Positions 17,971-25,435 of a stretch of DNA of 64,000 bases are shown here, piece after piece. Source of the DNA: Methylobacterium durans (GTDB lineage: Bacteria > Pseudomonadota > Alphaproteobacteria > Rhizobiales > Beijerinckiaceae); the NCBI RefSeq assembly GCF_003173715.1, contig NZ_CP029550.1, positions 2,108,001 to 2,172,000 of the forward strand, in the 5' to 3' direction. A program made the position numbers and the translations under genes. The notes beneath the pieces were generated by a model. That model saw only the letters and a program-made list of their open reading frames with translations, was not told the origin of the DNA and did not search any database. Position 1 is the first letter of the stretch; every line of letters begins with the position of its first letter.

Positions 17971-18576
17971 GGCGAACTCCCGGAACGTTGACAAGCTTCC
18001 TAACATTCGGGGAAGCACAGCCGTTCCGGTACCGAGTCTGACACCCTCAGCTAGGCCCACGGCTTAGCCTTTCAAACCAGAGCGGCACCCTACGGATCAT
18101 CCGAAGCGGACTAAGCTCCGCCTCTCGCGCAACGCGTCCCGGCCCCGATTCCCTGCTCAGGTCGTGGAACGGTCAAGGTTTCGGCGGGTTGACCTCATGC
18201 ACGGTGATTGCCCCCAACCCGTGCACCCCAAGGACGTTTCCTCAGCCCCGCCCGCCACTCGGCCCGCGGGGCTTTTCTTTGCCCGAGGACGCCGCTCGAA
18301 CGCTCGAGTCCTGTCCGTTGGGGAAATACCGTAATGGACAAAACCTCACGTATCCCTGCGCTTGCGAAGGCCAATGTGTGTCACCAAGCACCTGCAGCAA
18401 GGTATTGAGAGAGACCACCTTCAGGTCAAGGCACTCGAAAATTGGGGCAGGCTCGCGGCCCCAGGCATGGAAGCCGGCTGGCACCCTTCCGAGCACAGGT
18501 GAGGTACAGGGGCCGGAGGGCTCTAGGCTCGTGCTGTGACCAACCTGCGAACGTGATGAGCTTCGTGGGTCCGCGC
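17971..18576. other. 600-bp gene-poor stretch
   Basis: Contains the hairpin/terminator unit at 18198-18280. Otherwise I see only unsupported frames on both strands. Confidence 0.4.
18198..18280 (+). ncRNA. Candidate small RNA end: hairpin plus strong terminator
   Basis: TGCACGG (18198-18204) pairs with CCGTGCA (18219-18225), and AGCCCCGC (18244-18251) pairs perfectly with GCGGGGCT (18266-18273), followed by TTTTCTTT. No plus-strand gene lies upstream that would need this terminator, so a short noncoding transcript beginning near 18150-18195 is a reasonable reading. The start is not determined. Confidence 0.35.
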
Positions 18577-18999
18577 TTAGGCATGGGCGCGTGCCTTCTC
18601 GAACCGGGGTGCGAGCATTTGCTCGATCGGCAGGCCCTTGCGGAGCCGATGGGTGATGGTGTTCTCAGCGATGCCGAGGCGTTCGGCCCACTGCGCGACC
18701 GTCAGGGACTCACCGTTCGCGTCAGTGATCAGCTGTCCGACGCGACCACGAAGATGCCCACGGTTCTCGCCCTTGGTGTCGGCATCAGCCTCGGCAATGT
18801 GCTTGATCGCGAGGGTGCGCACCTGTGTCGGTTCGAGGTCGGCAAGGGCGCACACCTCATGGAAGTCTTGGCTTGGAGTGGTGAGCCAATGCCGCGCGTC
18901 GCTACGTTCAAGCACGGTCTCGCGGCGCATGCCGGTGGTAGCGGCGTCGGCAAAAGCTTGGGAGATTACGGCACGCCAGAGGGACAGGTCGTCAGACAT
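18577..18999 (-). CDS. Island-type protein with C-terminal helix-turn-helix
   Basis: 140 residues from ATG 18999; the longer frame upstream is rejected because this start is followed by the conserved-looking MSDDLSLWRAVISQAFADA. The middle (ARHWLTTPSQDFHEVCALAD) resembles a pattern common in phage or plasmid hypothetical proteins. The C-terminal part SLTVAQWAERLGIAENTITH then RLRKGLPIEQML is a helix-turn-helix like those of prophage-borne proteins. It likely binds DNA. It overlaps the upstream frame by 8 bases. Confidence 0.6.
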   Translation of the reverse strand: MSDDLSLWRAVISQAFADAATTGMRRETVLERSDARHWLTTPSQDFHEVCALADLEPTQVRTLAIKHIAEADADTKGENRGHLRGRVGQLITDANGESLTVAQWAERLGIAENTITHRLRKGLPIEQMLAPRFEKARAHA

Positions 19000-19187
19000 T
19001 GTTCTCTTGGGCCTGCTTCGCCCGGTTGTGGAAGGGGTTGGCGCACAGTGGCGCCCGGTTCTGGCGGTCCCAGAAACGCTCGAGGGCCGCGCGGCGCCCA
19101 TCCTCAGTGCGGGCCTGCGCGGGGCGATGTGGACCACGACGTTCGGGGGTGCGCCGCAGCGGACGCACGCGGGACTGGAGTAAGCCG
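18992..19187 (-). pseudogene. Small Cys-rich protein, apparently frameshifted
   Basis: In one frame YSSPACVRCGAPPNVVVHIA reads like a zinc-knuckle start; about 20 bases later a different frame reads ARTEDGRRAALERFWDRQNR then CANPFHNRAKQAQENNV and ends at 18992, overlapping the next gene as in an operon. Joining the two frames by a one-base change near 19120 gives one plausible protein. Either frame alone is unconvincing. Upstream sequence to 19460 has no gene I can support. Confidence 0.35.
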
Positions 19188-19460
19188 CGGCAACACCGGA
19201 TGCACCGCCACATGTCACGGCGCCAGCTTCATCATCGACGCATGTGGGGAACTCAGCGAGGGGCGGGGCAGCTTCGGCTGCCCTCACCGCGCTCCCCAAC
19301 GGCAGACGACCTCAATGCCTCGTCTGCAAAGGCGGAGACCGTTGGTGCTCGACACGAGCGACGATCTCGGCGGTCCACATCATCGCTTCTCCGGCCGGGC
19401 CAGCACGGCCGCCGTGCGCACTTGGCACGCTTCAGGTGATCGGTGAGACATGCTGGCCTG

Positions 19461-19760
19461 TCACGCCCCAGTCACATCCATCCCCACCGAACCGTCGGCA
19501 CGATTGAGAGAAGTGACGCGAGGTCCAGCAGCACCGCCACTCTGCAGCTCCCAGGCATCCAAGGCGCTGTTCGCAGCATCAAGGAGGTCGCGGGCCGTCC
19601 CACCTGGGACCTCAGGCCGGATTGCTTCCACGAGCCGGGTCAGGAGCGTCTGCTCCGTCTGAGGATGCCTGCCGCCCTCAGCCTGCCGCATGTAGGCGGC
19701 GTAAACGTTCTCGGCGATCGTGCGTGCCGTCCGATCGGCGTCAGGCGTGTCCTGCTGCAT
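19461..19760 (-). CDS. Conserved 99-residue protein, paralogue of the gene at 36268
   Basis: 99 residues, start ATG 19760 chosen because the paralogue at 36268-36567 begins at the same residue. Both share TARTIAENVYAAYM, TEQTLLTRLVEAIR and DAANAALDAWE-type stretches and end in DGSVGMDV / EGSVKMDV. Predicted helical, soluble, without known domain. The retained reading frame with mostly conservative changes between copies is good evidence that both are translated. Its neighbour genes are also duplicated at 36.6-36.9 kb. Confidence 0.7.
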   Translation of the reverse strand: MQQDTPDADRTARTIAENVYAAYMRQAEGGRHPQTEQTLLTRLVEAIRPEVPGGTARDLLDAANSALDAWELQSGGAAGPRVTSLNRADGSVGMDVTGA

Positions 19761-19974
19761 CTCTCGATCTCTACGAGCTACATACTTGCCAAAGGCCAAC
19801 CGTCAGGACCGCGTTGCGTTCAGCATCTCATCGAGGAGAACTCGCACCTACCTTCCCTATCCGCTGTCCCGGCCCATCGCTGTTCTCTGCGACGCGGATG
19901 CCGCCGGACGCGTACCATTCCTGACCGCGGTCTGATCCGAAAGGGCTGTGCTCAGCATCCGGCGTTGGTCCAGG

Positions 19975-20292
19975 ATGTCCCTCGTCAGCGACACCGACGC
20001 CAAGGGCCTCAGATGCGTGGTCCGGCGCCTCTTCATCTGGTGCCGGTTCTTGGTTCTTGCTTGGCGAGAGATCAGGGACGCGCGGAGGTCAACCTCGGGC
20101 CGCGATGATGGGCAGAGAACCGAACCAGCGGAGTCGCGCCATGCCCCGCCTGCCCACTGTCCTCGTCGCCTTGAGCCTAACCGCGGTCATATCGGCGGGA
20201 GCTTGGTGGGCGATCATCGTCGCGATGCAAGGCCCCTTCGAGTGATGCCGCGAGACGCCGGTGGGCCAAGCCGTAAACTACGCGAGCCGTGA
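19975..20292 (+). CDS. Unknown basic protein, paralogue of the gene at 36636-36902
   Basis: Begins MSLVSDTDAKGLRCVVRRLF and continues IWCRFLVLAWREIRDARRST; the copy at 36902 (minus) begins almost identically with conservative changes (C/R, V/I, F/Y). The frame then overlaps the whole 34-codon gene at 20141 in another frame. The first ~40 residues look real: amphipathic helix with Arg and Trp, perhaps membrane-associated. The C-terminal part may be only a shadow of the overlapping gene, and the true end is uncertain. Confidence 0.45.
   Translation: MSLVSDTDAKGLRCVVRRLFIWCRFLVLAWREIRDARRSTSGRDDGQRTEPAESRHAPPAHCPRRLEPNRGHIGGSLVGDHRRDARPLRVMPRDAGGPSRKLREP
20141..20245 (+). CDS. 34-residue membrane protein, paralogue of 36632-36736
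   Basis: Reads MPRLPTVLVALSLTAVISAG then AWWAIIVAMQGPFE: one hydrophobic span with a Pro/Arg start. GGAG sits seven bases before the ATG in both copies, and the protein differs from the second copy at only two positions (A/T, I/L), fewer than in the overlapping frame. That favours this frame as the selected one. Single-span inner-membrane or exported peptide, function unknown. Confidence 0.6.
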   Translation: MPRLPTVLVALSLTAVISAGAWWAIIVAMQGPFE

Positions 20293-20330
20293 GTCAGCCG
20301 CCGCTCACGTCAGACAGCCCTTCGCGTGGC

Positions 20331-20591
20331 TCAATGCAGCGTGTCAGGGGGTTCTAGGAAGGAGGCGATGCCATCCTCTGCGACAGCAGCCTTGAAAGCC
20401 TGGAAGGCGTCCGCATCAGTCGCAAAGAGTTCGTTCCACACCGTTGAGCCGTCGTCCTGGTCCACAACCTCAAGAGCCCACTCGCCAGCGTCGCCGACGA
20501 AGCGATAGATCTTCACCTCGACCGTGATGCCATCTTGCGTGACGGGACCGGAGAGCGGTGAGAGTTCAAGCTCGCGACTCTTGATCACCAT
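20331..20591 (-). CDS. Small conserved-type protein, unknown
   Basis: 86 residues from ATG 20591 with GAGGAGG seven bases upstream. Mixed alpha/beta acidic protein: ITVEVKIYRFVGDAGEWALE, VVDQDDGSTVWNELFATDAD, AFQAFKAAVAEDGIASFLE. The pattern fits small hypothetical proteins widespread in Methylobacterium; no domain name is recognised. Next upstream gene on the same strand starts about 60 bp away, so they may be co-transcribed. Confidence 0.6.
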   Translation of the reverse strand: MVIKSRELELSPLSGPVTQDGITVEVKIYRFVGDAGEWALEVVDQDDGSTVWNELFATDADAFQAFKAAVAEDGIASFLEPPDTLH

Positions 20592-20650
20592 AGCCAAACC
20601 TCCTCAGCTTGGTTGCTCAGCGCTTCTCGGTGAAGAGGACGATATCGGCC

Positions 20651-21001
20651 TCATTCGCCCTTGAGCAGCTTCAGGAAGCGGCGCACACCGCGCTCGTCAC
20701 CCTGTGCCTCGGGCTTGGTCGCATCGTCTTGTACTAATGCCGGCTCCGAAGACAGCTCGCCGCCCTCCGCTGCTTCTTCCTCTGTCATGCCTGACAGTTC
20801 GTACAGCGCCTGAGTGACCAGCGGCGGCCAGGGTTCGCCACGCTCCTGGAGCAGCCTCGCGGCCTTGATGAGCGCGTGAACCTGCACCGTCAGGACCGGC
20901 TGATCCGCAAGCCCCGCCATAAGCAATCGGTCGGCAAGTTCCGTCGCCATGCGCGAGACATCGCTGAGGCGTAGATCGCTGGTTCGGTGCTCCAAGGTCA
21001 C
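20651..21001 (-). CDS. Small helical protein, unknown
   Basis: 116 residues from a GTG. The first ~75 residues are helical with Leu/Ala repeats (MATELADRLLMAGLADQPVL, VHALIKAARLLQERGEPWPP), the last ~40 are acidic and probably disordered, ending VRRFLKLLKGE. No recognised domain. Located upstream of and on the same strand as the 86-residue gene at 20331-20591. Confidence 0.55.
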   Translation of the reverse strand: MTLEHRTSDLRLSDVSRMATELADRLLMAGLADQPVLTVQVHALIKAARLLQERGEPWPPLVTQALYELSGMTEEEAAEGGELSSEPALVQDDATKPEAQGDERGVRRFLKLLKGE

Positions 21002-21158
21002 TTCAGATAGCCCTTCGCCTACAGATGCTCAGTGAGGAACAGACGGGCTCCTGAGCCCTCCTCAGCTGTATCGTAGCATGCACGGATAGCGGTGCGGGCC
21101 GTGAGGCTAAGCAGGGAAGCGTCGCGTTGTAGCTGTGGGCAGGAATGGAGATTCATCC

Positions 21159-21584
21159 GTGGCAAGCGGCTTCCCCTCGGCTGAGTTGGCAGTCCTCGTC
21201 GTCGAAGACGACCCCTTACAGAGGATGGCAGCGACAAGCGCGCTGAGAGACGCCGGCATGCGCGTTATGGAGGCTGCAACCATCGAGGCGGCCACCTCCG
21301 CGCTCGATGCCAATCCGGATCTCCGCGTGATGGTGACCGACATTGATCTCATCGGTGAGCCGCTGACAGGTCTGACCCTCGCTAAGGCAGTGGCTGCTCG
21401 ATGGCCAGAGGTCTCGATGTTGATTGTGTCTGGCGTGGTTCAGCTGGAGCCAGGGGCCATGCCGCAGGGCGCACGGTTTCTGCGCAAACCGTTCGAAGAC
21501 GAGGCGCTGGTCAGGGCCGTGCAGGAGCTCGTTGCAACGCGAGCGGCCGGCTGCCTGGAACCTGACGGTTCAGCGATGGCCTAG
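21159..21584 (+). CDS. Orphan receiver-domain response regulator
   Basis: About 141 residues from GTG 21159 with GGAG nine bases upstream (an earlier GTG at 21135 is possible). A lone CheY-like receiver: LAVLVVEDDPLQRM with the acidic pair, VMVTDIDLIGEPLTGLTLAK with the phospho-acceptor Asp, SMLIVSG with the conserved Ser/Thr position and FLRKPFED with the Lys. No output domain, so it likely signals by protein contact or acts as phosphate sink. It could pair with the hybrid kinase at 15.5 kb; that is inference. Confidence 0.85.
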   Translation: MASGFPSAELAVLVVEDDPLQRMAATSALRDAGMRVMEAATIEAATSALDANPDLRVMVTDIDLIGEPLTGLTLAKAVAARWPEVSMLIVSGVVQLEPGAMPQGARFLRKPFEDEALVRAVQELVATRAAGCLEPDGSAMA

Positions 21585-21638
21585 CCGGTCGCCATAACAA
21601 TCCTGAGCTTCTGGAGACTGTCCAAAGGCCCGTTTTAC

Positions 21639-21689
21639 GGTTTTATAAAGCGACCTTACGCGATGGGAAACGCGCGGAGTATGCGAATA
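21639..21689 (+). repeat. REP-like intergenic element, copy 1
   Basis: About 51 bp ending with TTACGCGATGGGAAACGCGC. A similar copy lies at 22544-22593; the central 20 bases differ at one position. A shorter, more diverged relative (TAAACGCGCTGACGCGAGG) is around 22132-22160. All are intergenic. Confidence 0.5.
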
Positions 21690-21787
21690 CCGTGGCCTCG
21701 CCTGTGAAGGGAGCTGCCGCGCTTTCCTTGCGTTGGACGATACGCGGTCCCACCTCCTCGGTTTCAGGAACTGAGAGAGGGAACGGC

Positions 21788-22087
21788 ATGGCGCGCTTCA
21801 TTGCGGTTGAAAGGGGTACAGGCCGCGTCTACGGCGACACGGCTCGGTTTGGCTCGGCGGGAAACGTGGTTTCGCCTGCAGACGCAGTTTGCCTATTTGA
21901 TCGCCACGCTGGCCGTGCCACCCGCGGCTTCGGCTGCGTCAAACCTGATAGCAATTCGGCACACTACGACGTCTACGAGATCCCGCACTCGGCTCCCGGC
22001 AGAGCCGCAGCGAGCGATGCGGAGGGCCAAGCTCTTGTCCGCGAGCATGGCTCGTTGGTGACGTCTCTCGTCACCTACAATTCCTGA
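21788..22087 (+). CDS. 99-residue protein, unknown
   Basis: Start ATG 21788 (MARFIAVERGTGRVYGDTAR) is preceded by GAGAGGGAACGGC; the longer upstream frame is not supported. Compact alpha/beta protein with RGFGCVKPDSNSAHYDVYEI in the middle and a helical end. No domain is recognised. It sits between two REP-like elements, which fits a single-gene transcription unit. Confidence 0.55.
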   Translation: MARFIAVERGTGRVYGDTARFGSAGNVVSPADAVCLFDRHAGRATRGFGCVKPDSNSAHYDVYEIPHSAPGRAAASDAEGQALVREHGSLVTSLVTYNS

Positions 22088-22163
22088 GCGCGTCCGCCGC
22101 GGGTCTCCCGTTACGCCTCGTCTCCATGGGCAGATGCCATAAACGCGCTGACGCGAGGCGGCC

Positions 22164-22186
22164 GGCTCCATAACGCCCAATCCGCG
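22164..22186 (+). repeat. 23-bp intergenic repeat, copy 2
   Basis: Identical over all 23 bases to 15436-15458. Lies just upstream of the small membrane protein gene end at 22223, outside coding sequence. Confidence 0.6.
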
Positions 22187-22222
22187 AGCCGCTGCGTGTT
22201 GCGCGAGACAAGGATCTCGGCC

Positions 22223-22450
22223 TCAAACTGCAGCCGCAGCCAGGAAGCAGAGGATGCCAACCGCCAGCATCGCCAGCCCAGGCCAGTTTGCCCGCGGGCT
22301 GAAGCCAGCCGCGCTGTCAGTTCGGCTCCTAGCTCCGAAGCGCCCGCCCCAGAGCGCCGTGAAGGCTGTGAGCATGATACCGCCGATGAAAAGCAGCACT
22401 CCGATCCAGATAAGAACCATCCTGGGCTCAAAGGCAGCCTGCGCGCTCAT
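22223..22450 (-). CDS. Small two-span membrane protein, unknown
   Basis: 75 residues from ATG 22450 (GTG 22459 is possible). Two hydrophobic spans, VLIWIGVLLFIGGIMLTAFT and LAMLAVGILCFLAAAAV, separated by a basic and polar loop with GGRFGARSRTDS. The organisation is plausible for an inner-membrane protein; no family recognised. Confidence 0.5.
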   Translation of the reverse strand: MSAQAAFEPRMVLIWIGVLLFIGGIMLTAFTALWGGRFGARSRTDSAAGFSPRANWPGLAMLAVGILCFLAAAAV

Positions 22451-22543
22451 CGCAGACACTCGCTTCTCGTCTGTTCCGCAATGATGCTCCGCCCGGCCCG
22501 ACAGAGAGGCAATCCTCCGTGCTGTTGCGCGCAGGGGCTTGGC

Positions 22544-22593
22544 GGTTCCGTAAACGTGCCTACGCGAAGGGAAACGCGCGCATTCTGCGAGTA
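22544..22593 (+). repeat. REP-like intergenic element, copy 2
   Basis: Contains CTACGCGAAGGGAAACGCGC, matching the copy at 21639-21689 with one mismatch in 20, and a looser match on both sides (GGTT..TAAA..CCT before, TGCGA after). Confidence 0.5.
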
Positions 22594-22618
22594 GGCGGGT
22601 TTCGCGCGGCGATGCGCC

Positions 22619-22852
22619 TTACCTTAGCCTCGCGGCACGCATGTAGTCCTCGGCCACCGCCTGAGCACGCAGCCGGATCGCCTGCACGCGATGGCGCCGG
22701 ACTTGGTCGAGAAGCTCATCTGTGGCCTCCAATTGACCTTCCTGCTGGTGAGCGTGAGCTGCCGCGGCGAGCTCGTCCGCCATCGCCTCGGCCAGGGGGG
22801 CGGCGACAATGCGATTGGCAGGCGCGAGCTTCACAGGAGCCTCAAGGATCAT
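22619..22852 (-). CDS. Small Ala-rich helical protein, unknown
   Basis: 77 residues, all-helical and rich in Ala, Glu, Gln (AEAMADELAAAAHAHQQEGQ, LLDQVRRHRVQAIRLRAQAV). No domain recognised. It could be a real small protein or a chance frame in GC-rich DNA; codon use is compatible with a gene. Confidence 0.35.
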   Translation of the reverse strand: MILEAPVKLAPANRIVAAPLAEAMADELAAAAHAHQQEGQLEATDELLDQVRRHRVQAIRLRAQAVAEDYMRAARLR

Positions 22853-23076
22853 GAGCTACGGGCATCCGCAGGCTCTAGGCTGCTTATGGCTCAGCGGCCG
22901 CGGGACTGCCGTGATGAACGTCACGCTGACGAGCTGGAGGCGCGCAAACCTTCAAGGGCCTCCGACGTGCACGTCCCAGCCAGGAGATCTCGCGCCTGGG
23001 GCTGCACGCGTCTCTCGCTTGCCGGAGCTACCGAGGCATCCAAATATGCTCGCCCGAGACAGCTAAGGTACCGACC

Positions 23077-23286
23077 ATGAGCACTGGCACCGTGAAGTGG
23101 TTCAACGAAACGAAGGGCTACGGCTTCATCCAGCCGGACGACGGCGGCAAGGACGTGTTCGTGCACATCTCGGCGGTCGAGCGTGCCGGTCTGCGCACCC
23201 TCGCTGAGGGCCAGAAGATCTCCTACGAGGTCGAGGCTGACCGGCGATCGGGCAAGGAGAGCGCAGCCAACCTGAAGGTCGGGTAG
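23077..23286 (+). CDS. Cold-shock family protein (CspA type)
   Basis: 69 residues, the standard length for one cold-shock domain. [20 protein letters not shown] contains RNP1 (KGYGFIQ) and [14 protein letters not shown] contains RNP2 (VFVHI). It binds single-stranded RNA/DNA and acts as an RNA chaperone. ATG is followed by the usual Ser-Thr-Gly-Thr-Val. A terminator hairpin follows at 23306. The long upstream gap (22853-23076) may carry a structured leader, as in known csp genes, but I did not identify one. Confidence 0.95.
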   Translation: MSTGTVKWFNETKGYGFIQPDDGGKDVFVHISAVERAGLRTLAEGQKISYEVEADRRSGKESAANLKVG

Positions 23287-23305
23287 GTCGCTGGCCGAAC
23301 CGCGA

Positions 23306-23335
23306 GGCGGGCGTTTGGAAAACGCTTCGCCCGCC
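23306..23335 (+). terminator. Hairpin after the cold-shock gene
   Basis: GGCGGGCG (23306-23313) pairs perfectly with CGCCCGCC (23328-23335) 20 bases after the csp stop codon. The following bases are not a clean T run (AGTTCAATTG), so efficiency is uncertain. Confidence 0.55.
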
Positions 23336-23502
23336 AGTTCAATTGTTGGAGACAGAGCGGCCCCGCAGCCATGTACGAGGCCGCTCCGGAGGTGCCCCTC
23401 CAAGGAGAGACCTCTCTCGACCTGCCCAGGAGTGAGGCACAGGTGATGGCCTAGCGTAGGCCGAAGTCGCCCCGCCCGCGAGCCCGAGTGAGGTTCAGAG
23501 AA

Positions 23503-23517
23503 TGGGCGTTATGGAGC
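23503..23517 (-). repeat. Partial copy of the 23-bp intergenic repeat
   Basis: TGGGCGTTATGGAGC is the reverse complement of 15 bases of the repeat at 15436 and 22164. It lies about 90 bp outside the IS1182 end. Confidence 0.45.
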
Positions 23518-23594
23518 GTCCGCGCGCCGATCACGGTAAAATCCATAAGCCGCTGCCAGCACCTGCAAGATGAGCCGCCGGTGCCGCCGGTCTC

Positions 23595-25370
23595 AAAAAC
23601 CGTCGGACACTGTTGGCGAATTCGACAGCTATGCCGCGAGCGCTTTGAAGCGTGAGGTGCGCGTGGGTGCCAGCGGCCGCAGCGAGAACCAGGCGGCGAG
23701 GCGATCTAGGTTGAGAGCGGCTGCCGTCGCTACGCTTTGCAGGGTGGTCTTGGCCAGCCCGCGGTAGCGCGCCCGGCGTAGGCCGAAGCTGCGCACGCCC
23801 TGCGAGATCGTCGCCTCGATGCCTTGCCGCTGTCCGTACAGCTGCCGGCCCTCCTCGCTCTCCTGCCGCATGCGCGCAGCCGCCAGCGCCTCGTGCTCGG
23901 CGCGTGGATGCAGGCTGAGCCGGCGGCTCCCCGCCCGGGTACAACGCGGCTTGGCGGAACACGCGCGGCAAGCGGCGGGGCTGAAGCCCGCACGGATGAA
24001 CGCGCGTCCACTCGCCTTGTCCCGGTAGGCGCCCCAACTCGTGCTCGCGTGGCCCTCCGGGCAGCGCACGCGGTGGCGCTCCCAGTCGACCGCGAAGTCG
24101 GTGACGTGGAACGCCCCCTCCTCACGCGTCTGCCAACTCTGGTTTGACCGCGCGGGGCCGATCAGTGCGATGCCGTGCCGCTCATGCGCCGCGACCAGAT
24201 GCTCGGCGCTGACGTAGGCGGCATCGACTAGGTGCTCGGAGGGGATCAGATCCAGGCCCGCCAGGGCGGCATGGATCTCACCGGTGCGCATCGCCTCATG
24301 TACGTTGGCCGGCGTCGTGTCGGTGTGAACGACCAGCCGAGGCAGGTCGGGATCACAGGTCTCGGTCAGGTGGACCATGTAGCCCGTCCAGTCGGTTCCA
24401 GACTTGGCTCGGAACCGGGCCTCGACGTCGTAGGGCGACTCGACCCGGTCGCCGGGTCCACGCCCCTGCACCGGGCGCAATCGGATGCCGGCACCGGCGG
24501 GTGGGCTGCCGTCACCTGCGCGCGCGAAGTGCCGCGCCCATACCCGGCGCAGCACGGCGACGGATGGCAAGGCGACAGCGAGGGGCCGGGCGCCCGCGCC
24601 ATCCAGCGCGTCGAGCAGGCGGTAGCCGTCCGCCCCGACCTGGAGCACGTAAGCCTCGCGCTTGGGCCCGGTCTCCGGCAGGCGCGCGTCCTCGATCCGG
24701 TGATCGTAGCGGTCGTGCCAATCGGGCGGAGCGACATCGCGCAGCCAGTCGGGGACAAGGGCTGCGACCGCGTTGAGAGCCGCGCGCAGCGTCTCGGCCA
24801 GCAGTTCGATCCGGTTGAGATCGCGCACGGCCGCCAGCACGTGCGTGCTGTCGGTGCGCTGGCGCCCGCGCGCCTTGAGCACGCCCTGGTCGCGCGCGGC
24901 CTCGAGGATGCGGGCCAGCAGCCGCCCGGCGGCCTCGTGCTCCAGCAGCCGGCCGCGGAACTCGCACAAGACGCTGGGGTCGAAGCCGGGATCGGCGAGG
25001 TCGAGGGCGAGCAGGTACTTCCAGTCGATCCGGGCCCGAACCGCCTCGGCGGCCTGGCGGTCGCTCAGGCCCTCCCGAAACTGCAAAAGCGTGACCAGGG
25101 CCAAGCGCCAAGGAGCGTAGGCGGGCTGGCCGCGGATGGGATAGAGATCGGCGAACGCGGCATCGGCGAAGATTGTGCCGAGGCGGGCGCGCAGCAGCAG
25201 GTAGGGATTGCCGCGCCGAAACGCGGTCTGGGCGACGTGGGCGGTGTCCTCAGGGACTGGTGGGAGCGGGGGTTGCGGCCGGAGCGACATCGGCGACCTC
25301 CGAGCGGGACCGCCAGCCTACACCAAGCACGACACACACCGGAATTCGCCAGCAGTGTCCCGTCGTTTTT
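23595..25370 (-). mobile_element. IS1182-family insertion sequence
   Basis: Transposase flanked by 29-bp imperfect inverted repeats: left 23595-23623 contains GGACACTGTTGGCGAATTC, right 25342-25370 is GAATTCGCCAGCAGTGTCC on the plus strand, with outer AAAAAC/GTTTTT. The outermost bases and target duplication are not resolved by eye. Confidence 0.9.
23629..25290 (-). CDS. IS1182 family transposase
   Basis: 553 residues. N-terminal DUF772-type region (LRARLGTIFADAAFADLYPI, WRLALVTLLQFREGLSDRQA), DDE core beginning with RQRTDSTHVLAAVRDLNRIE, LVVHTDTTPANVHEA and HLVDAAYVSAEHL, a zinc-type CxxC region (CRACSAKPRCTRAG), and a C-terminal ATISQGVRSFGLRRARYRG with the late acidic part EAT. The gene is intact and between good inverted repeats, so probably functional. 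Long frames on the opposite strand are shadows. Confidence 0.93.
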   Translation of the reverse strand: MSLRPQPPLPPVPEDTAHVAQTAFRRGNPYLLLRARLGTIFADAAFADLYPIRGQPAYAPWRLALVTLLQFREGLSDRQAAEAVRARIDWKYLLALDLADPGFDPSVLCEFRGRLLEHEAAGRLLARILEAARDQGVLKARGRQRTDSTHVLAAVRDLNRIELLAETLRAALNAVAALVPDWLRDVAPPDWHDRYDHRIEDARLPETGPKREAYVLQVGADGYRLLDALDGAGARPLAVALPSVAVLRRVWARHFARAGDGSPPAGAGIRLRPVQGRGPGDRVESPYDVEARFRAKSGTDWTGYMVHLTETCDPDLPRLVVHTDTTPANVHEAMRTGEIHAALAGLDLIPSEHLVDAAYVSAEHLVAAHERHGIALIGPARSNQSWQTREEGAFHVTDFAVDWERHRVRCPEGHASTSWGAYRDKASGRAFIRAGFSPAACRACSAKPRCTRAGSRRLSLHPRAEHEALAAARMRQESEEGRQLYGQRQGIEATISQGVRSFGLRRARYRGLAKTTLQSVATAAALNLDRLAAWFSLRPLAPTRTSRFKALAA

Positions 25371-25435
25371 CGTACATCGTGTTTGTGAGGGGTGGGTGAT
25401 CCAACACCAATACAGCGAGGTCGCGCGCTCCGGGA

